The translations under genes and the position numbers were made by a program. A DNA stretch of 54,285 nt, taken from assembly GCA_905210855.1 (NCBI GenBank), contig CAJLYL010000003.1, positions 1 through 54,285 of the forward strand, written 5' to 3'. This DNA is from an uncultured Clostridia bacterium (lineage in GTDB: Bacteria > Bacillota > Clostridia > UMGS1810). The notes under the pieces are model-generated. The model had not been told where the DNA came from. It ran no database searches and saw only the letters and a list, made by a program, of their open reading frames with translations. How positions within the stretch are numbered: position 1 is the stretch's first letter; each line of letters begins with the position of its first letter. This document shows, piece by piece, positions 17,152 to 25,810 of this stretch.

Positions 17152-18384
17152 ATGGACAGGATAATTCTCCACAGCGACCTTAATAATTTTTACGCCTCCG
17201 TGGAATGTATGCTTCACCCGGAGCTGCGCAGCAAACGCGTTGCCGTCTGCGGCAGCAAGGAGGACAGGCATGGCATAGTCCTCGCAAAAAACCAGCACGC
17301 AAAAAAATACGACGTGACCACCGGTGAAGCAATATGGCAGGCGCAGAAAAAATGCCCCGACCTTGTCATAGTACCGCCCACATTTGAAATGTATTCTTTC
17401 TACTCAAAAACGGTGAAAAACATATATCTGCGCTACACAAACAAGGTGGAATCCTTCGGGCCGGACGAATGCTGGCTCGATGTGACCGGCAGCACCAAGC
17501 TGTTCGGCAGCGGCGAGGAAATTGCCGAGAAAATCCGCGCCGCAGTCAAGGCGGAAACCGGGCTTACTGTATCAATAGGCGTGTCATTCAACAAGGTGTT
17601 TGCCAAGCTCGGCAGCGACATCCGCAAGCCGGACGCAATAACGGTTATCACACGCGAAAATTTCAAAGATGTTCTGTACGGGCTGCCGGCGGACTCCATG
17701 CTCGGGGTGGGACGTTCCACAGCAAAAAAGCTCTCCGAGCAGTGCATACACACCATAGGCGAGCTTGCCGCCGCCCCGAGGGATTTCATCAAAAAAAGAT
17801 TTGGCAAATGCGGCGAACAAATGTGGCGATATGCCAACGGACTGGATGACTCCGAAGTGACAGACGCCGACTTCAGCTACCCGATAAAGAGCATAGGCAA
17901 CGGAACCACCTGCACCGCAGACCTGCGCAGCACAACTCAGGTGCGCAATGTAATAATGTACCTTGCCACTAAAGTATCCCACAGGCTCAGAGTACACAAA
18001 CTAAAGGCAGGCGGCATATCGCTCTCGGTTAAGAACTCATCACTCGAGGTACACGAGTATCGCACACAGCTGCAATATCCCACGGTGAGCATACAGGCGC
18101 TGACCGCCTGCGCCGCCGAACTTTTTAAAAACAACTACGACTGGAGCAAAAACGTCCGCGCCGTGACAGTTAGGGCAATAAACCTCCGCAGCGACAACGC
18201 TTCCATGCAGATGTCCATGTTCCTCGATACGGAGAAAATAGAGAAAGAACAGCGCGCCGAGGACGCAATGGAGGATATAAAGAATCGCTTCGGCAATGAA
18301 TTCATCACCTATGCGGCACTTATGGGCGACATGAAAATCGCCTCGGATTCCGATGCAAAATGCACTCTGCCCGGGCACAACTGA
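17152..18384 (+). CDS. Y-family DNA polymerase (DinB/UmuC type)
   Basis: A translesion polymerase of 410 residues. The catalytic aspartates are in HSDLNNFYASVE (residues 7-18) and in FGPDECWLDVT (about 102-112). A helix-hairpin-helix region follows (LPADSMLGVGRSTAKKLSE, about 182-200), then the little-finger domain from about 235. The C-terminus has no obvious beta-clamp peptide of the QLSLF type; a candidate is MQMSMFLD near 350. The ATG is preceded by AAGGAA. It is the sole plus-strand gene of a promoter with a perfect consensus that is filled by an operator, implying strong induction after repressor removal. Confidence 0.93.
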   Translation: MDRIILHSDLNNFYASVECMLHPELRSKRVAVCGSKEDRHGIVLAKNQHAKKYDVTTGEAIWQAQKKCPDLVIVPPTFEMYSFYSKTVKNIYLRYTNKVESFGPDECWLDVTGSTKLFGSGEEIAEKIRAAVKAETGLTVSIGVSFNKVFAKLGSDIRKPDAITVITRENFKDVLYGLPADSMLGVGRSTAKKLSEQCIHTIGELAAAPRDFIKKRFGKCGEQMWRYANGLDDSEVTDADFSYPIKSIGNGTTCTADLRSTTQVRNVIMYLATKVSHRLRVHKLKAGGISLSVKNSSLEVHEYRTQLQYPTVSIQALTACAAELFKNNYDWSKNVRAVTVRAINLRSDNASMQMSMFLDTEKIEKEQRAEDAMEDIKNRFGNEFITYAALMGDMKIASDSDAKCTLPGHN

Positions 18385-18579
18385 CAAGCAAAATACCGTT
18401 TTTTAACACGGCGATGATTAAATAAACGGCAAAACGATACTGATTCTTAAATGTTACTGTATACACATCATCTGCCAAATATTAAATAAATTAAAAACGA
18501 CAACGAAATACGATTTTTGAATATTGCCGCGCAGGATTACCGATAGTATACTTAATAAAAAACAATGAGGTGAAAAACT

Positions 18580-19357
18580 GTGAAAAAGATATTACTGCCA
18601 AAAGCCAGCGGCGAAAAAAATTATTACAAAGCAAACCTTCACTGCCACTCCACATTTTCGGACGGCACAAAAACTCCGCAGGAAATCAAGAAGTTTTATA
18701 TGGCGCACGGCTACAACGTGGTTGCATACACAGATCATAATGTATACATCTGTCACGACGAACTGACGGACGAAAACTTTGTTGCAATGCACGGAGTAGA
18801 GATTGACGAGTTTGACGAGCACGAGCCCGTCGATTACTGTCACAAACACACCGCGCATATATGCCTTGTTTCGCTGGACAAAGACAACAAAAACGCTCCC
18901 TGCCGGAACAGACACAGATATCTGTTCGGAAACAATTGGAACTGTCTTGACAAGGTGCAGTTTGACCCGAACAAACCCGATTTCAAGCGCAGCTACACGG
19001 TCGAGTGCGTAAACAGAATAATAAAAAAAAGCACAGACGAGGGATTTTTACTCTGTATCCGCCTCAAACACGCAATGCGGCCCCGAGATAAAAAGCCTTG
19101 TTTTTGAGGACGGAAAGATAAGGATTGAAACATCCGCAGCGAAGCGAATATTCATGCTGACCGACTGCCGTGCAAACAAAATGATGAGTGCAAAGGAAAA
19201 CGGATTTATATATGAAGCTGAATTTGAACCTTCGGACAAAATAAAATGGTTTCGAATGGAGGTCGTAGACGAGAGAGGATTTAAGGCGTATACGAATGCC
19301 TATTTTATGGACGGGTTGAAAAATTGTTATACAGGAGACAGTCATGAAAAAATATGA
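18580..19357 (+). pseudogene. PHP-domain phosphoesterase remnant with internal deletion and frameshift
   Basis: The 5' part encodes an intact N-terminus of a PHP metallo-phosphoesterase: NLHCHSTFSDGT supplies the first metal ligands and AYTDHNV the next. After GFLL near 19050 the frame breaks, and the next in-frame coding sequence (SVSASNTQCGPEI onward, from 19052 in another frame) belongs to the C-terminal sheet domain that ends at 19357. The usual middle section with the remaining metal-binding histidines is absent, so a deletion of some hundreds of bases, not just a slip, is likely. The remnant sits directly ahead of a decayed rhamnosidase; together they look like a lost sugar-utilisation operon. 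Confidence 0.8.
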
Positions 19358-20147
19358 ACTGACAAAGAGAGATTTCTCAAATTCCGCCTGGATATCCGCG
19401 CCGGATAACTGCGCACCGCACAGCGAATTGCCGCCGATCTGCGATTTTGAAAACGCAATATGGATATGGTCAAAGCAATATGTCCGCAGACATCTGCGCA
19501 TATCAGACAGACGACCCTATGCACTTCACCTCCGCCCTGCGCGGCGGAATACGGATTGAATATGCCGTAAAAAACATGGATGTGTACATATGCCGCGGAG
19601 ACGACCGAGAGGAATATATGCCGACATTTGCGTACACCGGAGCGAGATATGTGTACATTGAAGGGCTCGAGGACTTGAATCAGCTTGAAAAAATACAGTT
19701 TTGCACCATGAATACCAACATTGACTTCTGCAATGATTTTTCGTGTGGTTTCAAGCCGTTTGAGGACATATTGAATGCCGTGGTGCGCAGCTATTGCAGT
19801 AATATTTTTTCAGGCCCGACCGACTGCCCCACCAGGGAGAAAAACTTTTGGAACGGGGATATTCAAGCTTTTGCGGCAACAGCTTGCTGCATTGCTGATA
19901 ATTTCGACTTTTTGGCACGTTGGACGGACGGCGGCAGAAAAGTACAATATGACGTATACGTCCGGGAGTACGAAGAATACATTCTCCCCTACACTCTGTA
20001 CAGATTTTACGGCGATACGGAGATACTCAAAATCAAATACCCTATCATAAAAAACTGATAGAGAAAAGGGAAACGGACATTTCGTCAATTCTCCCGAGCG
20101 GCGAAAGCAAGGTATGTCAAAGCGGCGAATATGTAATTAAGGTCTGA
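19344..20147 (+). pseudogene. Alpha-L-rhamnosidase (GH78-like) remnant, frameshifted and deleted
   Basis: The start MKKYELTKRDFSNSAWI is a typical N-terminus. The reading frame shifts near 19470 and continues as the galactose-binding-like region (GIRIEYAVKNMDVYIC, ARYVYIEGL), then the catalytic-domain entry segment GPTDCPTREKNFWNGD with its conserved DCP...RE motif. The frame ends at 20058, and a short C-terminal tail (LPSGESKVCQSGEYVIKV) appears in another frame ending at a TGA at 20145-20147. Most of the (alpha/alpha)6 barrel is missing. The overlap with the PHP remnant suggests they were once co-translated. Confidence 0.8.
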
Positions 20148-20184
20148 TTAAGATTTACCTGCGGTATAATTTATTCAAAGAAAA

Positions 20185-20254
20185 GGGGTATATGTTATTT
20201 ATCTGCCGGACGCGCTAATTGCTGCAAATCTCGCAGATAGATAATATATACCCC
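20185..20254 (-). terminator. Long inverted repeat, probable terminator of the carboxypeptidase gene
   Basis: Two 22-nt arms (20185-20206 and 20233-20254) pair fully in RNA if two G-U pairs are allowed, enclosing 26 nt. On the minus strand the stem is followed by TTTTCTTT. The arms are longer than usual for a terminator, so a decayed mobile element is an alternative. Confidence 0.65.
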
Positions 20255-20287
20255 TCACCTTTAAGTAAATTGATATTGCTGATTTTA

Positions 20288-21544
20288 TCAGTTTACCGTT
20301 GTCACATATGCCGCGCCCTCGGCACTGTTCCACACAAAATCATACATATCGTTAAATTCATCTATGGATATGCACATATATCCTCCCACATTATAAGCAT
20401 CGGCAAAGGTATAGCTGTAATTCCCGTCCGTGAGCACAACCTTAATGTCGCTCGGAAGCACGGAAAATGCCTTTTCGCCGTTTCTGTTCTTATAAATATC
20501 GAGCGGTATGGGATTTGTGCCCTTGTCATAATTGCGCACCACATGAACAGTTCTTGAAGCATTGTCAAAGCTTACATCAAAGCCGTAGTTTGCCATGTCC
20601 TCCGCTATGACCACCGCATGGGGATTGCTGCCGCCGTGATAGAAAGTCGGCATCTCATTTCCGTTAACAAAGGTTCTCATGTCGGTAAAATTAACGCAGT
20701 TGTATCTCTCCGCGGCAACCTTGAAGCCGTAATTGAGCAGGTTGATTGTGTCAGTGAACCTCTGTCCTGCGGAGGAGGAGCCCAGAGTAACGCTTATCAG
20801 CCGTCTGCCGTCACGCACCGCCGTGCCGCAGAAGCAGGCGCCTGCTGCATTGCTCGTGCCCGTCTTGAGGCCGTCCGCCCCTGCATAGTAATATGTATCG
20901 AGCAGGTGATTTGTAGTGCGGTAGGTCGCGCCGTGAAAATATACGCTTCTCTTCGATGTTCTGTTTATGACATCGGGATATTTGTTCACAAGTGTTCGCG
21001 CAAGCGAAGCCATAGAAACCGGCGATATGCGGTTATCGGCAACTCCGCAGCTGTCGTAATAATATGCCGAAAGCCCGAGAGAGCGCGCAGTGTTGTTCAT
21101 GCGCGAAACAAAATTTGCCTCGCTGCCGCCGCCCACCAGTTCTGCCAGGGCAACCGTCGCGGCGCTTGCGGAATGCACAAGGGCGATATTCATCATCTCG
21201 TCAACCGTATACACGGTATTGTAGTTGAGCGTAACCATGTTCTGATACAGCTTATTCCTTGATTTGTAATACACACTCTTGCTGATGGGCACGGCGGTGG
21301 TAAGGGAGATTTCTCCGTTTGCAATCGCCTCGTACACACAGTATATCGTCATAAGCTTTGTCAGGCTTGCCGGCACTCTGGGAGTGTAGCCGGCGTATTC
21401 ATAGAGCACATCGCCCGTCTCACAATCCATTACGCACGCACCTGCGGACGAGACATAGCTGCCGCCGACAGTCGCGGCGGCATTCGCCGTCACTGTGCAG
21501 AATGCAATCTGAAACACCAATAAAATCATTACAGCTTTTTTCAT
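20288..21544 (-). CDS. D-alanyl-D-alanine carboxypeptidase (S11 family) with a copper-amine-oxidase-like tail
   Basis: A secreted, low-molecular-weight PBP that trims pentapeptide stems in peptidoglycan. A signal peptide occupies residues 1-22 (hydrophobic MILLVFQIAFCTV, cleavage near NAA). The three active-site motifs are SLTK (about 60-63), SAS (about 120) and KTGTS (about 226-230). The C-terminal part from about 300 (VNGNEMPTFYHGG, ANYGFDVSFDNASRTVHVV) resembles the copper-amine-oxidase N-terminal stalk domain often used as a wall-associated module in Firmicutes, rather than the PBP5 C-domain. The ATG at 21544 starts the signal peptide. Single-gene transcript. Confidence 0.92.
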   Translation of the reverse strand: MKKAVMILLVFQIAFCTVTANAAATVGGSYVSSAGACVMDCETGDVLYEYAGYTPRVPASLTKLMTIYCVYEAIANGEISLTTAVPISKSVYYKSRNKLYQNMVTLNYNTVYTVDEMMNIALVHSASAATVALAELVGGGSEANFVSRMNNTARSLGLSAYYYDSCGVADNRISPVSMASLARTLVNKYPDVINRTSKRSVYFHGATYRTTNHLLDTYYYAGADGLKTGTSNAAGACFCGTAVRDGRRLISVTLGSSSAGQRFTDTINLLNYGFKVAAERYNCVNFTDMRTFVNGNEMPTFYHGGSNPHAVVIAEDMANYGFDVSFDNASRTVHVVRNYDKGTNPIPLDIYKNRNGEKAFSVLPSDIKVVLTDGNYSYTFADAYNVGGYMCISIDEFNDMYDFVWNSAEGAAYVTTVN

Positions 21545-21645
21545 TAAATATACCCCTTTTTTTGATAACAAATTAACAAAGATAAGTATAGCACACCGAA
21601 AGCAATTTTGCAATGACAAATACGGATTTTTATTGCTGATTATGC

Positions 21646-21680
21646 AAAAATGACTGTGCAAAAATTACACAGTCATTTTT
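21646..21680. terminator. Terminator downstream of fucI
   Basis: AAAAATGACTGTG and CACAGTCATTTTT form a perfect 13-bp stem with a 9-nt loop and a T-run on either strand. It ends fucI and isolates the carboxypeptidase promoter. Confidence 0.85.
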
Positions 21681-21720
21681 TATATGAACATTAAAGAAAT
21701 TGAGCAAAGCTATACCGCTT

Positions 21721-23508
21721 TTATTTGTACAGAGGGCCGTATTCCCTGCAAGCTCTGTAATCGGTTGCCGTCTTGTCATCCCCTACGCCGAAACCGACCC
21801 AGGACTGCGGTCTGTATATCTTCTCATCGGGTACATTGTGTACCGATACCGGTATTCTGAGCATCGAGGCAAGCGTAATGAGGTCTGCGCCGATGTGACC
21901 GTGAACCGTAACGCCGTGATTCGCTCCCCAGTTTGCCATAACCGAGTATACATCGGTAAAAGCTCCCTTGCCGGTGAGGGTGGGCGCAAACCATGTTGTG
22001 GGCCATGTGGGGTCTGTGCGCTTGTCAAGCTTGTCGTGTACATCGTCGGGCAGCGTAACCGTGTAGCCTTCGGCAATCTGAATTGTCGGGCCCACTCCGT
22101 CAATAAGATTTACTCTTATCATGGTAACGGGCATCTCCGCCTCTGTCTTAAAGTGACTTGAGAATCCGCCGCCGCGGAAATACTCATAATCCGCCCTGCA
22201 CCAGTCTGTCGCTTCAAGGCAGGCGTCTATGTCGGCGTCGGTCATCTTCCACCACTGCTTAACCGTGCCGAAGCCGTTTTCATCCTTTGCGGCACCCGTA
22301 CAGTCAAGCGCGGTTGCGCCCGAGTTGATAAGGTGGATTATGCCCTCCTTTGCTCTGCCCTCAAGCTCCTTGCCGGTAACTCTCTTTACGGAATCGGGCG
22401 ACCAGTAGGTTCGCACATCATGGAAGCAGGGCGCTTTGCCTGTCAGAAGGGTTGCAAACAGCATTGAGATGCCGTTGAGAGTATCATTTTCCGTTGCGAA
22501 AGCAAACGGAGCTTTTTTGCCGTTCCAGTCAAAGCTCGACGCCATAATTGCCTCGGTAAAATCGCCGTTGGGCAGCCAGTCTGTCCACATTCTCTGACCC
22601 TGGAAGCCGCCGACAATGCCGTTTCTGCCGAGGCTCTCTTCACTCCAGCCCATCTCTTTGAGCTTGGGATTGCCAAAGAGAATGTCGCGCACTATGATAG
22701 TGAATTTAGCGATAAACTCCCAATCCTTGTCTGCCGGAATAACCTTTGATTTTTTGATAATTTCGGGGAATTCCTTGCCCGAATTTTTGTCGAATCCCTC
22801 TCTGCAATTCGCTTTTATCCATGCAAGAGCCTTTTCGTACTCATCTTTATCATAAATCTCAAGCGTGATTCTGCGCAACACTTCGGTGAGATCAACCCAC
22901 TCGGCACGCAGTCCGAGATATTTCTGCATAAAGTCCGCATCACAGAAAGAGCCTGCAATACCCATTGCAACGCCGCCGATATTGACATATGCCCTGTTCT
23001 TCATTTGACCGACAGCAAGCGCACAGCGTGCAAACCGCAGAATCTTCTCCGCCACATCGCACGGAATTTCGGTGTTGTCGGCATCGCACACTTCGTGACC
23101 GTAGATAGAAAATGCCGGCAATCCTCTCTGTGCGTGTGCCGCCATAGCAGCCGCCAGATACACCGCACCAGGTCTCTCAGTGCCGTTGAATCCCCACACA
23201 GCTTTTATGGTCCCCGGGTTGAGATCCATCGTCTCGCTGCCGTAGCACCAGCAAGGCGTTACTGAGAGCGTGGCAACCACATTTTCACCGTCAAACTGCT
23301 CCGCAACCATGGCAGCTTCTTTGCCGCTGCCAATTGTTGTGCAGCCGATTACGCACTGTGCCGCCGTACCGTCCTGATAAAACAGATTTTTCTCAATCAG
23401 CTCCGCCGCAGCTTTTGCCATATTCATGGTCTGGTTCTCAAGGTTCTCTCTCACTCCGCCCCATCTGCCGTCAATGACCGGTCTTATTCCGATTTTAGGC
23501 TTGTTCAT
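21721..23508 (-). CDS. fucI: L-fucose isomerase
   Basis: Converts L-fucose to L-fuculose (and often D-arabinose to D-ribulose) with Mn2+. The 595-residue length and start NKPKIGIRPVIDGRWGGVRE match the family. The catalytic glutamate and aspartate lie in the FATENDTLNG segment (about 339-348), and a C-terminal metal histidine is in VHGHIGAD (about 548-555). The ATG follows GGAGGTAAG. No fucK, fucA or fucose transporter is adjacent, so the rest of the pathway would have to be encoded elsewhere; the nearby rhamnosidase remnant shows that deoxysugar genes have been lost here. Confidence 0.95.
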   Translation of the reverse strand: MNKPKIGIRPVIDGRWGGVRENLENQTMNMAKAAAELIEKNLFYQDGTAAQCVIGCTTIGSGKEAAMVAEQFDGENVVATLSVTPCWCYGSETMDLNPGTIKAVWGFNGTERPGAVYLAAAMAAHAQRGLPAFSIYGHEVCDADNTEIPCDVAEKILRFARCALAVGQMKNRAYVNIGGVAMGIAGSFCDADFMQKYLGLRAEWVDLTEVLRRITLEIYDKDEYEKALAWIKANCREGFDKNSGKEFPEIIKKSKVIPADKDWEFIAKFTIIVRDILFGNPKLKEMGWSEESLGRNGIVGGFQGQRMWTDWLPNGDFTEAIMASSFDWNGKKAPFAFATENDTLNGISMLFATLLTGKAPCFHDVRTYWSPDSVKRVTGKELEGRAKEGIIHLINSGATALDCTGAAKDENGFGTVKQWWKMTDADIDACLEATDWCRADYEYFRGGGFSSHFKTEAEMPVTMIRVNLIDGVGPTIQIAEGYTVTLPDDVHDKLDKRTDPTWPTTWFAPTLTGKGAFTDVYSVMANWGANHGVTVHGHIGADLITLASMLRIPVSVHNVPDEKIYRPQSWVGFGVGDDKTATDYRACREYGPLYK

Positions 23509-23617
23509 TTTTCTTACCTCCCGATAATATATTTGATGATTTAATTATATTATCAGTCGGCGCAAATTTCTTGTGTTATAATACGAAATAATATGATTAT
23601 ATTATTTTTATTCAAGC

Positions 23618-23659
23618 AAAAAACGCCGCCGTGTTCCAATCGCAACACGGCGGCGCTTT
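23618..23659. terminator. Strong terminator between the AGCS transporter and fucI
   Basis: A 12-bp stem (CGCCGCCGTGTT at 23624-23635 with its exact inverse at 23644-23655) and an 8-nt loop, flanked by an A-run and T-run. It ends the transporter transcript on the minus strand. Confidence 0.9.
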
Positions 23660-23684
23660 TCATAATCATATTTGCTCTGTGTTC

Positions 23685-25091
23685 TCACACAACGCCGTCT
23701 CTCAAATCATTGAAAAACTTGCGTGAATCCTTGAATACAACTCCGCTCAAGCCGACAAGTGCAATAAGGTTCGGGAAAGCCATAAGACCGTTGAACACAT
23801 CAGCTACCGTCCACACTTCCTCAACCGTGAGGTAAGGTCCGATAAACACCGCGGCGATGTAGAGCCACTTAAAGCACATAACCGGTGCTTTTCTGCTGCC
23901 GACAAGATATTGCAGGCATTTTTCGGAATAGTAATCCCAGCCGAGAATTGTTGTAAACGCAAAGAATGCGAGACACATCATGAGCAGGAATGCCGACACA
24001 CTCTCGTTAAACGGCAAGCCCTGCTGAAAAGCATAGGTAGTAACCGCCGCACCCTTGAGTCCGTCCACCTGCCATGCGCCGGTAAGTACGATAGATATAC
24101 CCGTCATGGTGCAGATGACTATTGTATCGAAAAATGTTCCCGTCATGCTGATAAGACCCTGTCTTACAGGTCTTTTCGTCCTTGCGGCTGCCGCAGCTAT
24201 GGGCGCAGAACCGAGACCGGATTCATTTGAAAAGATTCCTCTTGCAACACCCTTCTGCATGGCAACAAACATCGAGCCGACCGCTCCGCCCGTAACCGCC
24301 TTGGGGTTAAACGCAGCCTTCACGATTGTAACAATTGCAGCCGGCACCTCCCTGATATTGCAGATAATGAGAAGAACCGCGCACAAAACGTAGGTAACAG
24401 CCATAAATGGCACGACAATCTCCGATACCTTGGCGATTCTCTGTATACCGCCTATGACAACGAGGGCAACGCACACCGTTACCACTATGCCCGATATAAC
24501 CGTCGCTATGGAATAATCCACGCCGAAAAGTCTCACGGTGTTTGCGGCGTCGGGGTCAAAAAATCCCGTAACCGCGGAGGTGATACCGTTTATCTGAGTA
24601 ATGGTTCCTATGCCGAGCAATCCGGCAAGCGTACCGAAGGCGGCAAACAAAACCGCGAGCCATTTCCACGATTTGCCCAAACCCTTTTCTATGTAGTAAA
24701 ACGGTCCGCCGAGGATACTGCCGTCAGGATTAACCTGTCTGAATTTAACCGCGAGGAAGCCCTCCGCAAACTTGGTTGCCATTCCGAGAAACGCCGCAAC
24801 CTCCATCCAGAAGAGAGCGCCGGGGCCTCCGGTACAGACAGCCGTTGCCACGCCGACAATGTTTCCCGTGCCTATTGTAGCGGAAAGAGCCGTGCAGAGC
24901 GCGCCAAAGCTCGACACCTCACCCTCGCCGTCCTCTTCGTCTTTGAACATATACTTGAGTGCTTTCGGCAGGTGGAGCACCTGAATAAACCTTGTTCCTA
25001 ATGTGAGAATGAGCCCGACCGCCATGATGAAAACAATCATGGGCAGACCCCAAACGAGGTCATCAATTTTTCCTAAGACTTCACTAAACAT
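23685..25091 (-). CDS. Sodium:alanine/glycine symporter (AGCS family)
   Basis: A 468-residue integral membrane symporter that imports small neutral amino acids with sodium. It has roughly 10-11 hydrophobic helices and the family signature SATIGTGNIVGVATA near residues 69-83, followed by GPGALFWMEVAAFLGMATKFAE. The segment IFSNESGLGSAPIAAAA near residue 288 is also diagnostic. The single-aptamer glycine riboswitch in its leader indicates glycine as an effector and probable substrate. The ATG is preceded by GGAGG. Transcribed alone and ended by the strong terminator at 23618-23659. Confidence 0.95.
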   Translation of the reverse strand: MFSEVLGKIDDLVWGLPMIVFIMAVGLILTLGTRFIQVLHLPKALKYMFKDEEDGEGEVSSFGALCTALSATIGTGNIVGVATAVCTGGPGALFWMEVAAFLGMATKFAEGFLAVKFRQVNPDGSILGGPFYYIEKGLGKSWKWLAVLFAAFGTLAGLLGIGTITQINGITSAVTGFFDPDAANTVRLFGVDYSIATVISGIVVTVCVALVVIGGIQRIAKVSEIVVPFMAVTYVLCAVLLIICNIREVPAAIVTIVKAAFNPKAVTGGAVGSMFVAMQKGVARGIFSNESGLGSAPIAAAAARTKRPVRQGLISMTGTFFDTIVICTMTGISIVLTGAWQVDGLKGAAVTTYAFQQGLPFNESVSAFLLMMCLAFFAFTTILGWDYYSEKCLQYLVGSRKAPVMCFKWLYIAAVFIGPYLTVEEVWTVADVFNGLMAFPNLIALVGLSGVVFKDSRKFFNDLRDGVV

Positions 25092-25153
25092 AACTTACCT
25101 TCCTCCTTTTCAAATATATATTTCCTCGGAGAAAAGCAAAAAAATCACTTTTT

Positions 25154-25232
25154 TCTCTGTCCTTTTGCCTGAGAGATTGGCACATAAATGCCGTACACCT
25201 TCGGCGCTCCTAAAGAGACTCTCCAGAGTTCC
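25154..25232 (-). promoter_or_regulatory. Glycine riboswitch, single aptamer
   Basis: On the minus strand the leader shows the paired GGAGAG region, the GCGCCGAAGG core, and CTCTCAGGCAAAAGGACAGAG, all characteristic of the gcvT aptamer. Only one copy is present. Downstream, GAGAAAA pairs with TTTTCTC around 25128-25155 and may form a weak terminator or a sequestering stem before the GGAGG of the transporter gene. Whether the switch turns expression on or off cannot be told from this. Confidence 0.9.
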
Positions 25233-25244
25233 TATATTAATATA

Positions 25245-25273
25245 ATTATAAATATCCGTCCACAAAATGTCAA
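25245..25273 (-). promoter_or_regulatory. Promoter of the glycine-riboswitch transcript
   Basis: Minus-strand -35 TTGACA (25268-25273), 17-bp spacer and -10 TATAAT (25245-25250), a perfect consensus. Transcription would start just ahead of the aptamer. Confidence 0.88.
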
Positions 25274-25346
25274 TATATTTGTAAACAATTTGTAAATTAT
25301 ATGAACGATTTATGAATTTTATTACAGCGCATTGTTGCAATACAAC

Positions 25347-25385
25347 AAAATATCCGCATATTCGTCAAAATATGCGGATATTTAT
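25347..25385 (-). terminator. Terminator of the pyr operon
   Basis: ATATCCGCATATT and AATATGCGGATAT form a long stem with a 5-7 nt loop about 10 nt past the pyrI stop. The minus-strand tail is T-rich (TTTTGTTG). Confidence 0.75.
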
Positions 25386-25393
25386 TCATTCTT

Positions 25394-25810
25394 TTAATCC
25401 AGCTTTGCCTCGCAGTACATACATCTGTACACGCGGTTTTCCCTGTCCGTCAGCTTGAATATATGTGTTATGTCCTGCTCCGTCGAGGTTATGCAGCGCG
25501 GATTTTTGCAGCGTGCCACATTGCGTATCTCCGTCGGGAGCTCAAGGTGCTTTTTGCCGAGCAGCTTGCCGTCCTTTATTATATTAACCGTGATGTCGGG
25601 GTCTATGTAACCCAGGATATCCAAGTCAAGCTCAAATTCAGACGCTATTTTAATGATGTCTTTCTTGCCCATTTTTTTGCTCGGAGCGTTTTTTATAATT
25701 GCCACCTGACAGTCAAGCCGTCCAAGCTCGAGCAGACGGTATATTTCCATGGATTTGCCCGATTTTATGTGGTCTATCACCACACCGTTTTTAATAGAAT
25801 CTATTGTCAA
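25394..25810 (-). CDS. pyrI: Aspartate carbamoyltransferase regulatory chain
   Basis: Zinc-binding regulatory subunit that confers allosteric control on PyrB. The 138 residues comprise an N-terminal nucleotide-binding sheet (about 1-90, starting IKNGVVIDHI) and a zinc domain with CKNPRC and CMYC (about 100-135). The start is a TTG immediately after the pyrB TAA, with GGAGGTGG upstream inside pyrB, so the two are tightly coupled. Last gene of the operon. Its presence shows the ATCase is of the allosteric holoenzyme type, not the isolated trimer of Bacillus. Confidence 0.95.
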   Translation of the reverse strand: MTIDSIKNGVVIDHIKSGKSMEIYRLLELGRLDCQVAIIKNAPSKKMGKKDIIKIASEFELDLDILGYIDPDITVNIIKDGKLLGKKHLELPTEIRNVARCKNPRCITSTEQDITHIFKLTDRENRVYRCMYCEAKLD

